From contig JAACJM010000025.1 of the NCBI GenBank assembly GCA_013368315.1, forward strand, positions 372,001-436,000: DNA of 64,000 nucleotides, in the 5' to 3' direction. How positions within the stretch are numbered: the stretch's first letter is position 1; each line of letters begins with the position of its first letter. This document shows positions 23,060 to 35,329 of the stretch, in pieces. Under the pieces are notes generated by a model. The model ran no database searches. It was not told the origin of the DNA and was given only the letters and a program-made list of their open reading frames with translations. A program made the position numbers and the translations under genes. Source of the DNA: Tetrapyrgos nigripes (lineage: Eukaryota > Basidiomycota > Agaricomycetes > Agaricales > Campanellaceae).

Positions 23060-26000
23060 ATGGATGGCACCTGGTGTCCAATCTCTACATATGCTCCTAC
23101 TTATATCTTTTCCAATTCTCCCTTTTCTTCAAATCATTTTATCATTTCAGTTTTACTTCACTTTCCTGATCGTCCACCAATTCGTACTCATGCTTTGATT
23201 GATTCCAGTGCGACTGTTTCTTGTATCTCAGATTCTTTTTCATCTCGACATTCACTTTCTCGACGTCTAAAGGATGTACCTGTTCCTGTTATGGCGGTTG
23301 ATAACCATCCTATCGCTTCTGGTCTTATCACCCAAGAAGTTATTTCCAGAATTCATGTAGGATCTCATAATGAGGTTCTTTCTCTTGCTGTTGTTTCGGT
23401 ATCTTTTCCTATCATTCTTGGTTTGGATTGGCTTCATCATCATAATCCTGATATTGATTGGCACTTGAATTCTCTTTCTCTGCATTGTTGTGGCTTGACT
23501 CCAGTGTCCAGTACTACTGTTTATGCCAAAGGCTTTGGTCTCTCGCATTCTCAGTCTGTTAATTCTACTCGCGTTGGACTAGGCTTCGGTCTACTCTCTT
23601 CGCCTATATTTCCTTCTATTCAAGTTCCTTCATCTGATTGTATTTCTGATTCTTCGAATTGTACTTCTACAAGTTCTCTTTCTGATTCCGTTTCTTCATT
23701 ACCTTCTCGATCTTTTCTCTCTGCATTTGTTCATCATAATGGTTATGGAAATTCTACTTCTACCAAATTCACCATTCCTGTGCAAGCATCGTTTAGTGTT
23801 CCTGACAACCCAGACATCAAGATCCCTAATTCTCGACGGTTCTTTCAACAGTCTAAAGGTTGCCAAGTCGCTTATCTGCGATTTTACAACTCTACTTCCC
23901 CACACTTCATCAATTCCTTCTCCCCACCATCTTCCCCTGATTCCAAACCACCTCCTCCTGAACCACCCCCGCCCATTAGTCACAATCCACTCACCGATTC
24001 TGACGAAGACTTTTCCGAATACGTTCCTCCACATTACCGATCTTTCCTCGACTCTGTCTTTAAAGTTTCTGATTTCGACCACCTACCTAATCACCATCAT
24101 AACGACATCAAAATCGAGTTAGAGGAAGGAAAAACGCCACCGTTCGCAAGAATGTATTGTCTTACTGAGCAGGAAGGGCAGGCAACTGCTGAGTACGTTC
24201 ACAACAACCTTCGTCGTGGCCACATTCGGGCTTCTTCATCTTCTGCTGGGGCACCAATCCTATTCATTCGGAAAAAGACTGGAGAAATCCGTCTTTGCGT
24301 TGACTACCATGGACTTAACGCCATCACCAAGAAAAATCGCTATCCACTCCCTCTCGTTGATGACCTTATCGACCGTGTACGCAGTTGTAGTGTCTTCTCC
24401 ATCATCGACTTGAAATCCGCTTATGCTCATCTGCGCATAGGTGAAGGTGACGAGTGGAAAACGGTGTTTTGCACACATCTTGGTCTGTTCGAACATCTCA
24501 TCGTTCCATATGGTCTTTCCAACGCTCCCGCCGCCTGGCAATCATTCATTCAGGAAGTTTTATCCGACGTCATCGATGTTTGCTGTGTCGTTTACTTGGA
24601 CGACATCTTGGTGTTTTCTTGATCTCAAGAGGAACATCAGGAACATGTTAGAATGGTCCTTGATCGTCTAGCCAAAGCTTCTTTGTACGCCAACCCCAAG
24701 AAATGCAAATTTGACTGCTCCGAGGTCGAGTTCCTTGGTTACATTGTTAGCGCCGACAGACTCAAGATGAACCCAAAGAAATTATCAACAATCGTCGACT
24801 GGCCTGAACCCACAAATCTCAAGCAACTCCAATCATTTCTCGGCTTCACCAATTTTTACCGATGCTTCATTGACGATTATTCTCGAATTGCCATTCCACT
24901 CACAGCTCTCACTCGCAAATCCCCTTCCTTTCATTTCAACAACTCTGCTAAATCCGCTTTCAATTTACTTAAACACCTATTCACTACTGCTCCCGTTCTC
25001 CAGCATTTCCAGCCACAGCTTCCAATCACCCTCTCCACTGACACCTCCGACTTTGCTATCTCCTCCGTACTCCAACAACCTGACTCTAACAGCCACCTTC
25101 ACCCCGTCGCCTTCTATTCTCGAAAGCTAGCACCATCAGAGATCAATTACGACATACACGACAAGGAGCTTCTCACCATCATTGACTCATTCAAAGAATT
25201 TCGGCATTGGCTCTCAGGCTCTCTCTCTCCCATCAAGGTTATTTGCGACCACAAAAACCTTGAGTACTTCATGTGTTCTCAACTTCTTAACTGTCGACAA
25301 GCACGTTGGGCGTTATTTCTGTCAGAATTCGACTTTCAACTACATTGGGGACCAGGACATGGGAATGTTGCAGATGCTGCATCGAGAAGGGCTGATTATG
25401 TGCTGCAGGATGAGGATGAAGTGAAAAAGGCTCAGCTGCGTATCATTCTTTCTTCTTACAACACTTTTCCCCTTTTCCATGATGATCTGGCTTCTCTGCC
25501 ATCACATTCTCTGAGCTCTCTTTCCACCATTGATGCTTTTTCAACTATTACTTTGGATAATTCTCATTTATTGGATCAATTCCTTTCGGCTTTCAGGGAA
25601 GATATTGAGTGGCGAAAAGCAATTGCAACCGGTGATTCATCCTTCAAACTCCACAACGATTTAGTTTTCCATAACAATTGACTCTATGTTCCTCTTTCCC
25701 TTCGTTCCACCATCGTCTCCTCTTGTCACGACAGCGTCATCTCAGGACACCCAGGCCGTACACGCACATTCACACTCGTTTCACACGATTACTCATGGCC
25801 AGGAATGACTACATATATATGACGTTATGTTCAAGCTTGCGATACATGTTCCCGCATCAAAGCTCCTCGACACAAACCCTACGGTCTCCTCCAACCACTC
25901 TCCATTCCTAACCGTCCTTGGCAGGCCATTACCATGGATTTCATTGTCAAACTTCCAGAATCCCGTGGATACGACTCTATTCTAGTCGTTTGCGATAGGT

Positions 26001-27244
26001 TGACACGTGCTGCGCATTTCATTCCCTGTCGTGAATCGATGACCGCATCCGAACTCGCATGGCTCTTTCTGGATTGTATATTCCGTCTTCATGGCCTTCC
26101 CCAGTCTATCATCTCAGATGGTGGTTCATTATTCGTCTCGAACTTTTGGACAGCTTTACTTGGACATCTAAACATCGACTCCAAAACCTCCACTGCTTAT
26201 CACGCACAAACTGATGGTCTTACTGAGAGGACAAACCAGACTCTAGAAACGTACCTCCATGCTTACGTCTCTTACCAACAGGATGACTGGATCGACTACC
26301 TACCACTTGCCGAATTCGCTTTTAATAACCACGAAAATACTTCTACCAAACATACCCCATTTTTTGCCAACCTCAGATTCCATCCCACATTTGAACCAAC
26401 TCTCACTTCCGTTTCTACCGTTCCCACCGCCAACGATCTCACCAAACGTCTACAGATCATTCATTCTGAGCTTAAAGCTGAGTTAGCACATGCTCAGGAA
26501 CTACAAGCTAAGTATTACAACAAATCTCACGCCACTCAACCTACACTAAAAGAAGGGCAACTCGTATGGCTGTTACGTCGTAATATTCGTTCCACCAGAC
26601 CTTCCGACAAACTCAATCATTGTCGCCTCAGTCCCTTTCCAATCATTAGACCCATCCACCAACGAGCATTCCTCCTACAACTTCCTACTTATCTTTCACG
26701 ACTATATCCAGTGTTCCACGTTTCACTCCTTGAACCCTATAACGACCCTTCAGAATTCCCTGAGCATTCCGACCCTGTACCTTTAGAACTTCTTGACGAC
26801 TCTCCCATCATTCACTCTATCTGCAACGTGTGAAAAGTTGGACAATGTTTTGATTACCTTTGCCACTTCAAGGATTCTTCAGATGACGACGACACTTGGA
26901 TTCCTCTTACCGATATCTCTTCTAATTACAACCACCTTATCGAGCGCTTCCACTGTACTCATTTGCGTGCTCCACGACCTCACGAACTTATCATTTCCAA
27001 ATCACATAACGCCGAATCAATTATTAATGACTCTACGACTTCTAACGACTCTACTTTAACTACACCTGTTCCCACCACTCCTTCCACATCCGTTTCAATT
27101 CCAAACTTCATTCCACGACCCCCTACCCCAGTTCAAAAATCCATTAATCCCAAATCCAACTACACTCCTCCCGTTCACGCCGTTACACGCTCTGGTAGAA
27201 AGATTACCCCTCCCGATAGATTGGATCCTATTATTAAGAGGTAG
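23060..27244 (+). pseudogene. pol: Pol of gypsy element 2 (PR-RT-RH-IN, C-terminal chromodomain-like)
   Basis: Single frame with TGA at 24620, 25679, 25820 and 26831, each explained by CGA-to-TGA. Protease ALIDSSATVSCIS has Ser for the Gly of the usual DSGA. RT has RLCVDYHGLNAITKKNRYPL and VVYLDDILVFS. RNase H has LSTDTSDFAISSVL. Integrase has the zinc finger SGHPGRTRT..CDTC and the catalytic Asp/Asp/Glu in MDFIVKLP, ISDGGSLF and LTERTNQTLE. After the last stop, FDYLCHFKDSSDDDDTWIP looks like a weak chromodomain. Confidence 0.9.
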
Positions 27245-27395
27245 TTTTTCTTCCCTGAGTAGTGGCAACTTTTCCTGCGACCCTGGTTTTTCCCACTGGG
27301 TTTTCTGGGCCAGGCTTTTAATGTCTCCCTACTTCAGTCATTTGTAGTATTTAGTTATAAATTTCCGTTGTTTTCTAGCTTAAAGAGGGGATAAT

Positions 27396-27652
27396 GTAGT
27401 AGTTAACTCTCCTTATTCACTCTCCTCACTCTCCTTATTCACATCTCCACTTTCCTCTGTGCTTTAGACACTCCTCGACTCCTACTTCGACTCCTACATT
27501 CCTTACTTATCCTATTTTCGTCATAGTACTCCTTTTTGCATTAGTATTTATACTTAGGCTTTCAGTAGTATTTTCCTCAGTCAAATCAACTCTTATTTTC
27601 TATCTAAAGTCATCTTTAAGTCTACTTAAGGGATTAGTCCTAGTCCCTTACA
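27396..27652 (+). repeat. 3' LTR of gypsy element 2
   Basis: 257 bp, uninterrupted; followed by target duplication TTGGT at 27653-27657. Confidence 0.93.
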
Positions 27653-27657
27653 TTGGT

Positions 27658-28596
27658 TTCATGAAAGCTTCTGGTTGCATTTGACGTGCCCTTGACAGTG
27701 AGTTCTTACTGTGTACCATTTGTGTACACACAGAACCAATGTACTGAAAGCCATACAGGTACAATGTCTAACAATTACCAAAGTGTCACTGTTATGTTAA
27801 CTGAATAAATCCTGAAACACCAATGCTCATATTGCCAAAGGCACTGCTGTAAACAATGACTTCCTTTGTCGGATTATCAGCTGAAGTGTACAAAACACTG
27901 CCATGTTTTGTTCAGAAACATTTCCACTGGTGCTGCAAGCAGATAACTAGTGCATACCTTCACCATATGGTAATTGCAGATGCACTACGTCAATGAACAT
28001 AACCCTTTTCAATCCATTTCACCCACATGTAACATACAGATCATGTAGTGGTGGTCTACACCTTGACAACTCTCATACATGACCCACCAGCCGCTTGAAG
28101 GATTTTATAACATTTGACATGGACAATGAAAACCTTCTCATGTTATGATGTCATGGCAGTAACTCAGGGGAGTCATGTACTTGACTCCCTGCAATTTTGC
28201 CTCACATGACAACAATACCATTTACACCCAATCCTCCCCTTGCATCCTCTGGTGCACTCACAAAAACAAACCACTCAAGAGAGAAAATGGATGCTCTAAC
28301 TTTGACGACCAATGAGGAAAACTTGGCTATGAGAGTGAATGAGTAGTGGGAGGGGCATCTTTACCACGCAGGATTTAGTATTGTATTTATCATTAAATCC
28401 AACAACTTTCTTGTACATGTTGATGAACTGTTAAGCACATCAAACAATATGGTTCAAACAATCTGACAATGCAAACAGCAAAAACTGCAGTTTTACCTGA
28501 GGTTGAAAAGCGCTGCCATAGGCAGGTGCACCTGTGACAGAAGCACAATAAACATACTATCACAAGAATGGAAATGAAAATAGAGACCCAGCAGCA
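27658..28596. other. Gene-free stretch
   Basis: AT-rich DNA with no supported gene, continuing the locus interrupted by gypsy element 2. Confidence 0.45.
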
Positions 28597-29212
28597 ATTA
28601 CAAACAAAAAATGTTTGTTTAATGGCGCCATCTGTGCTCAAGCTGTTGACTATTGAAAAGCTTCTGTATTATACATGTACAAACAAAAAATGTGTGCTTA
28701 ATGGTGCCATACACTCAGATCTCAGACTGTGGCTATGTACTTGCAGGGTGTACAAACAACTAACAAACAAAAAATATGTGCTTAACAGTGCCATACGCTC
28801 AGGTCTCAGACTGTGGCTATGTACTCGCAGGGTGTACAAACAACTAACAAACAAAAAATGTGTGCTTAACAGTGCCATATGCTCAGGTCTCAGACTGTGG
28901 CTATGTACTCGCAGGGTGTACAAACAACTAACAAACAAAAAATGTGTGCTTAACAGTGCCATACACTCAGGTCTCAGACTGTGGCTATGTACTTGCAGGG
29001 TGTACAAACAACTAACAAACAAAAAATGTGTGCTTAATGGTGCCATATGCTCAGGTCTCAGACTGTGGCTATGTACTCATGGGGTGTACAAACAACTAAC
29101 AAACAAAAAATGTGCACTTAACAGTGCCACCAGTGCTCAACTGCATGCAGTGGCTGTGCACTCACAGGTTGTACAAACAAGACCAAAAGATGTATGCTTA
29201 ATGGTGCCATGA
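28597..29212. repeat. Minisatellite with 84-bp unit
   Basis: The landmark GGGTGTACAAACAACTAAC recurs at 28746, 28830, 28914, 28998 and 29082, with a diverged form at 29166, giving a constant 84-bp period; degenerate units extend to about 28597. Each unit carries CAAACAAAAAATGTGTGC and CTCAGACTGTGGC. Because 84 is divisible by 3, the array stays open on both strands: 28568-29212 (+) encodes a 28-residue repeat (NKKCVLNSAI, LRLWLCTRRVYKQL), and 29046-28669 is open on the minus strand. Confidence 0.9.
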
Positions 29213-29860
29213 AACTCAGGGATAAGACAATTCCTCATTTCATTCGGACTTGTAACTCTTCTTCTGTTCTTGATGTTCATCAGACAAATGTGTTGATCAT
29301 ATTTGATTGCATAGTGGACCCTGTTGACTCTTGGCTTGGCTTTGCCACAGTTCTTTCAGTAAGTATCTGATGAGCGAAAAAAATCATGATACAACCTGAA
29401 GTGACTGAAAAGCTTTTTTCACAGAAACTGTTTCAGATGCCATGATGAGCAATAGTCCTTTGCTTAATTCTCCCCAATTTTTGGCCTGAACATCCAACCA
29501 TACAGAGCAGAAATCTTTCGAGTCTTTGGCTATTCTAGACAGATAAAAACAATGGCAGCAACCTCACTGGATGTGAATACTGGGAAAGACGATTGTGTTT
29601 TCCTAGTAATATACGAACAGATCTATTCTATGTTCTAGAATGCCAATTCTCTCACTCAAACCCCTGCTGGGAGTCGGCACATTGGAACTTTATTCTGCAT
29701 CCTTGGTGTATTGGTTTACTGAGGTGGAGTAGTCATCGTATTGTATGTTGATTCATTCATCATGTTTCCCATGCTTTTCAGTAATCTTTCTGAGACACTT
29801 TTGCATAGGTTTTCAACTTGGCAAGTGAAACCAGGAACCACCCTCCTGTCATGTAGCTAT

Positions 29861-29867
29861 TATAAAA
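29861..29867 (+). promoter_or_regulatory. TATA box of the laccase pseudogene
   Basis: TATAAAA, 60 bases before the laccase ATG at 29921. Confidence 0.6.
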
Positions 29868-29920
29868 GGTGTTCATTGACTTCAGAGAAAATCAGACTCA
29901 GAGGAAATCTCTCATCCACA

Positions 29921-32319
29921 ATGGTCCCTTCAACTTCTTTCATTGTGCTCGCTCTCACTCTCTGTACCTTCATCTCAGTGGCTGATGTCAACTACGTTTT
30001 TGACATAGACAATGCAGTCATCTCGCCAGATGGTTACAGCAGAGTTAGAGTCGTTGTCAATGGTGGCTATCCCAGTACACTCATTAAGGCGCAGAAGGAC
30101 AACATCCTACACATTACCATGAATAACAAACTCACTGACCTGAGCATGAGGTGAGCAGAATAATTGGGTGTTGATGTTGCTGTCACTGATTACCATAATC
30201 CTAGGCAGAGTACGAGTATTCACTGGCATGGTCTGGTAAGTCGCACTTCATGATCAAAATTAATTTTCATTATTTCTAGTTCCAAATGAGAACAGCCTCA
30301 GAAGATGGATGTGAGTGCCCCAGAGTCATCACAAGCACTCTTTTGAGCTTACTGATGTGTCGTGACTTAGCTAGCTTTGTCAACCAATGTCCTATATCAC
30401 CACAACACTCATACACCTATGACAGTATGTCTTGCAGACCTCTTTGGCCTTCAATGTATAGTAAATTTTGATGTAGTCTCCCTCAATGGGCAAGCAGGCA
30501 CCTTTTAGTACCACAGTCATTTGTCCTCCCAATATGTTGACAGTCTGAGGGGGTAAGTTGCATAGTTTCTGTTCTGAGTCCTTCACTAAAGTTCCTGTGT
30601 TTGTTTACATAGACCCATGGTCATTTACAGTGAGACTGTCTGCCTGCTTTTGAGTGGTCACTGATTGACTCATCACAAGATCCGGAGGATCCTCATCTTT
30701 CACTCTACGATATTGACGATGAGAACACTGTCATCACATTAGGTGATTGGTACCACTTGTTGTCCAACCTTCTGGAAGAGAAATACTTGCATCAGAGTCC
30801 TTACCATGCGCCCATAAGCTACCTTATTTCTAGAACAGCAGACACTGATGAGCAAGCAGATCCCTGACAGTGGGCTCATCAATGGAGTTGGACGTTTTAA
30901 TGTATGATATTCCATTGATCCTCAAAGCAGCTCTTTAAGCTTTTCTTTGATAGGGTGGTCCCCAAGTCCCTTGGGCTAGGATCAACATCGAACGTGGAAA
31001 ACGATACTGCTTTTGTGTCATCAACATTGCTGGCTACGCTGGTTTCACTTTCTCCATTGACAAGCATGAATTGACTGTTATTGAGGTGTGCTTGTACTCC
31101 CAGGAATTTATGGACCTGTTCTGACACTTTTGTTTCACAGATTGATGGTATTAGTCACAAACCTATCACAGTTGAAGGTTTTGAGGTCTTTGCTGGCCAA
31201 CATAAAGCATCTCTGTTGAGTGATTCTAAGAACATCCTCTGACTATGATTTTTCTCGTCATTAGTGGATGAAGAAAATGTTTTTGCAGTCCTCCACTACA
31301 TTGGGGCGCTTGAATCTGCTGATCCTAAAGGAAAACCCAAGCGACTCAAGGCCATGACCTCTGCTGTTACCATGGAAACCAAGGAAATCATACTTGACAA
31401 AGGAGGAATCAAGACTTTGAAGGAGAGCAATTTGCATCCCCTCTTTAATATGGAAGCCCCTGGAGGAAGTGGTCCTGCAGACCAAGTTATCGACCAGAAC
31501 AGTATGCTTGAGGTGAGTGCTAATGTCAAGTTGTTCTCGTAGAGAAAAACATGGTTCTAACTGAGTTCTTCTCATTCTCAATTGCAAACTTCAGTGGACT
31601 GTCAACAATGTCAGATACCAACCTCCCAACCTCCCAATGTTGCCCAACATTATCGCAAACAACTTCACCAGCCCATCTCAATTCTCGCCTTCAGAGAACA
31701 CTATTGTCCTGGAGAGAGATCAGGTAATTGAATTGCACATCCATGGTTCTGTGAATGGACACACTCAGTTAGTATAAACTCTTCCAACATCTGATCTTGG
31801 GCAGGGTGCTGATTATCTTCTCTCCTTTGTAATACAGTCCATTCCATCTTCATGGTAAAGTTGCAGTCTTCATTGACTAGGCTATCTTTAATGTTTCTTC
31901 AGGCCACGTTTTCTCAGTTGTCCAAGGACATGATGGACCTGCCAACTATGCCAACCCACCCCAGAGAGGTGAGTCAGGAGCAATTTCCCTGTTGGACATT
32001 CTTGGACATCAAATCCTCTGCTTCAGATGTTGTTGGCGTAAAAGGTGGAACTGTCATCATCTGTTTCAAGACGGACAACCCCAGACCATAGTTCTTGCAC
32101 TGTCACATTGGTGAGTGTACTTTTGACACTTTCTTGTGCAGAGACTGAGCTCTCATTAGAACACTTCATCTTCTAGACTGGCATCTCATTGCTGGACTTG
32201 CTGTTGTTTTCGCAGAAGCTCCAAATGACCAGAGAGCTGGTCTGCAATCCCAGCACATCAAGCAAGAATGGCTTGACCTGTGCCCGGTTTACCAAGCTCT
32301 TCCTCCTGAGCTTCAGTAA
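29921..32319 (+). pseudogene. Laccase (multicopper oxidase) pseudogene
   Basis: Laccases oxidise phenols with O2 at a four-copper centre. The reading starts MVPSTSFIVLALTLCTF (signal peptide) and follows the laccase fold through many short introns: STSIHWHGL (copper motif L1, about 30204), YHSHLSSQYVD (L2, 30509), INIERGKRYCFCVINIAGYAGFTFSID, DGISHKPITVEGFEVFAG, DEENVFAVLHY, HVFSVVQGHDGPANYANPPQR, FLHCHI/DWHL (L4), ending at TAA 32317-32319. Lesions: TAG for Trp at 30506-30508 (before YHSHL) and at 32089-32091 (before FLHCHI), loss of the segment between FAGQ and DEENVF, and SPFHLHG where HPFHLHG is expected in L3. Intron borders are largely still intact, so decay is recent. Confidence 0.9.
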
Positions 32320-32412
32320 TTCTATCACCTTGATAGATACCTTTGACTGTATATCCCTTGTACTCACTCTCTTCTCCTTTTCCTGGCTGATTTGTGATTT
32401 TTGCAGTGTTGC

Positions 32413-33370
32413 AGTAACTACATGTGTAACTTATCTAGAGTTTGATCTGCACTCACATCCTTAGTTCTGGGTTTTTTTTTTCATTGACAAGGACATGGTG
32501 ACTGACAGGGTGACATTGACACACAGTCCTGATGAGCACTGAGCTCATGAGCTCCCTCAACTTCTTGTACTGTAGATTATTGAACCGTGTGGAAATATAG
32601 ATGCTTGGTTATTATAATTGAGTATGTACTGGAGTGCTCACACTGCCCAGGACCTTTTCTTTCTAGTGGGAAAAATATGAGAATAAATTGCATGAAATAA
32701 GTTTTTGCTAAAGAAAGACAAATAGAACTGTGATCTTTCTCATTTTAGATCTAAAATCAATTTTGGCTGAGAAAGGATATGCTTTTCACAAAAGAAACAC
32801 AAAGAATCCTTTGTTCTTTTTTGCAGTGAGTTTCTTATCTTTTTCACAGAAACTTCATTATCTTTTTTCCCCAAACAACAAAATGCCCACCTATTTCTCA
32901 ATCATCACCCACTTTTTTGGGCAATGATCAGGCATTTTGTTTTCGGAGTGAGAAAGATTAACAATTTTTTGTGAAAAAGAACAAAACTTTCTTTGTCTTT
33001 TTCTATCCAAAAACACAATCTTTTTGTGACAAAATTGATTGTATTTCTAAAGTGAAAGAGATAAAGAGTCTCTTTGTCTTTTTTGCCAAAAAAATTAGTA
33101 CAGTCTGATACAAATTATGCAAAATTCATTCTCAAGTTTCTTCCCATGAAAAGAAAAGGTCCTGGGTAGTGTCATGCCTACATGTCAAGAAGTAATCAAG
33201 GGAATGGTGAAGATGCGTTAGGTAACAAAAGGTTAGTCTCTCCTAGACAGACAATATGACAATCTGCTAAGGTAGATGAATAGTCACAAAGGTGAAGTTT
33301 TCAAGCGCACCAGTAAGTAGTTTGAAGGCAGTCGAAAGGCAGTTTAGAACAGAACAGCCACTGTCTGTGG
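32413..33370 (+). repeat. Duplicated laccase 3' flank, copy 1 (with MITE insertion)
   Basis: Shares with 37018-37400 an interrupted run of similar blocks, including ATCTGCACTCACATCCTTA, CTGTAGATTATTGAACCGTG and TTTTCAAGCGCACCAGTA, in the same order and orientation. The copies are split here by the element at 32641-33171. Confidence 0.85.
32641..33171. mobile_element. CACTA-like MITE (531 bp)
   Basis: Starts CACTGCCCAGGACCTTTTC and ends with the inverse of CACTACCCAGGACCTTTTC; the imperfect terminal inverted repeat extends to about 58 bp. Flanked by the 3-bp duplication TCA (32638-32640, 33172-33174). CACT ends with a 3-bp duplication fit the CACTA/EnSpm superfamily. The interior is AT-rich, with internal inverted repeats and no coding capacity. 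Confidence 0.8.
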
Positions 33371-33438
33371 CTAACTCAATATGCCTAAGTTCATCGGTGA
33401 TGTATTGCCTACTAGTATGTTTTGCGATCTAATGTTGT

Positions 33439-35328
33439 CTAAGAGTCAATGTTTGATATCATACAATACACAAAAATACATACCTTATGACTGTGGTCTA
33501 TAGCACAGACACAACCAGACAACATTACTATTTGCTGGTTGAAGCTAGCTTGGTGAGACTCAATGAATGAGTTGTAGACATCCCAAAGCCATTGCCCAGA
33601 TGGTACAAAGCCATGGGATCCTTGATCTGGTGTGTCCCCAAAAGGAAGAAAAGACTCGTAGGTTTGTCCAGGAAGCTTCCCACATGTCAGGAGAGTATGG
33701 AGGTATTGGCAGCGAAGAGTATTGTATCGTACCAGATGCTGCACCCAGATCATAGCTGCAACCTGGCAGACTCCCATGCCACTCTGTACACAGGAACATA
33801 AAATGCCAAGAGCTCATAAAGAGATGCTACTTCGCCATGTGAGAGGTGCTAGAAAATCTGAGGCCAGGGCAGGCAGGAGCTTCTTCAAGATGCGAGGATC
33901 CCAGCTTCCAAAACACTTCTGACAGGTTGCACAGCGATAGCTGTACCCAATGACCCAGAACAAGTGGTATTGATCAACCAGATTAAACCTTGTAAGAGAT
34001 ACATTGCAAGTCAGGCAGCCAATCAAGGTGCTTGTGATATCCAGGGGATCCCAAAGAAAGAATTGGGGAGTTGGAAAGATTCAGCTTATCTAACAGGAAC
34101 CATGTCAGCTTCTGGAGGAACTGGAATGCTCCAGAAAGATGAAGACAGCAACAATCACTTTTCAGTTGCTGGAGAGTTTCGTCAAGAGGGCGCTGAAACC
34201 GAGGGCGAGACTTCTTTCAGCTAGTAGTGGCATTCTCATCATCTTCATCGTCGTTTTCATTGTTGTTCTCACCCCATGGATCCTCATCCCAACATCTTTC
34301 ATCATCTCCAATACCCAGACCTTCACCCATGAGAGAATCCAGGCCCTCATCGCAGTCATCGTCCACAATGTCTATCCCATGGGAGAAAGAATCTGGAATA
34401 CAGTTGAGGTCAGGAATGGCGAACGAGCCACTTGCTTGATCGTCCTCAGCAGCTAGAGCACAAACCCTATCAACTATACTGTGAGAGGATGATGTATGAG
34501 CTAGTTGGGAGATAGACAGTGTTGAGGAAGTTGGTGGATGTGAACTTGATGAGGAGGCTTGCACAGACAACGATGTCAAAGCCTTGAGATGCATATCAGG
34601 TGGCGACAGCACCGACTCTAAATGTGTTAGTGACTCTAGATGCATAGACAATGTTGTCAATGCCTCGAAACACATATGAGACACTGCCGACACCTCTAAA
34701 TGCATAAGCAATGACATTGAGGTTTCTGGTGTTGTGCATGACAATGTCAAAGCCTCTGGATGCAAATCTGTTGGTGTTGAGACATCTGTATTCATAAAAA
34801 ATAATGAGGGCAAGTCTAGGCAAGTTTGTGGAGATGTAGACAACAATGTTTGGGGGAAGTACTGGACAGAAATGTGGTGCTGCCAGGGTCAGGATCTTGA
34901 TGTGTTGTTGTAGATTGTACTATTCTTGAGTGTATAGTACCTGGTACATGCTTTACACCCATTAAAACAATATCAGAACTGAAATTCTTAAAAAAGCGAA
35001 AAACACACACCAAACCCACAGGAGCAAACAGTGGGGGACCAGATGCCCTCATTTCCTCTGCAAACAATCTCCTGGCCCTCTAGTTCTTGCCAATACCCTT
35101 TGGACGACCTCTACTGCACTTGGGATATGGGGAGCTAGAAATGTCTCATTCTTCTAACTTTTTGTTCTTAGATCCTTCCAGTCAACCACGGGGACATTTT
35201 GAGGGCACTAGAATATCAGTGGTAGGCTCAGAGGATGTCAAAGCAATGCTATAAGATGGATGTTGGTAGGGAATGAACCAAGGGATGTTATCCAGCTCAG
35301 TGTTCGCAGGATTGGACTTTTCAGACAT
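33439..35328 (-). pseudogene. Decayed Agaricomycete transposase-like gene
   Basis: Fragments in the correct order on the minus strand: an N-terminal frame from ATG 35328 (MSEKSNPANTELDN) with the basic AT-hook-like CSRGRPKGIGKN, broken by three stops; a Ser/Thr-rich then very acidic region (34846-34217, ending ENNNENDDEDDEN); a Cys-rich segment SYRCATCQKCFGSWDPRIL (34026-33814); and GQWLWDVYNSFIESHQ..CAIDHSHKV (33777-33439). This arrangement resembles large transposon-borne proteins of Agaricomycetes with a DUF6729-type Cys-rich domain. The family is recalled rather than searched. Several stops and frameshifts mark it as dead. Confidence 0.55.
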
Positions 35329-35329
35329 T

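Larger units (their letters stand above)
20809..27652 (+). mobile_element. Second Ty3/gypsy element, decayed, with a solo LTR in its 5' LTR
   Basis: LTRs 20809-21589 (about 258 bp plus a 523-bp insertion) and 27396-27652 (257 bp), TG..CA, with target duplication TTGGT (20804-20808, 27653-27657). A polypurine tract lies just before the 3' LTR (27384-27395). Gag is frameshifted and pol carries four TGA stops. It belongs to a different family from the element at 6897-14932. Confidence 0.93.

Noticed and set aside
28597..29212. CRISPR-like array
   Set aside because: Units are contiguous 84-bp tandem repeats without unique spacers, in a eukaryotic context.
30506..32091. UAG recoding in the laccase instead of nonsense mutation
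   Set aside because: Other lesions (lost segment, lost copper-ligand His) show that the gene is dead; no recoding element is visible.
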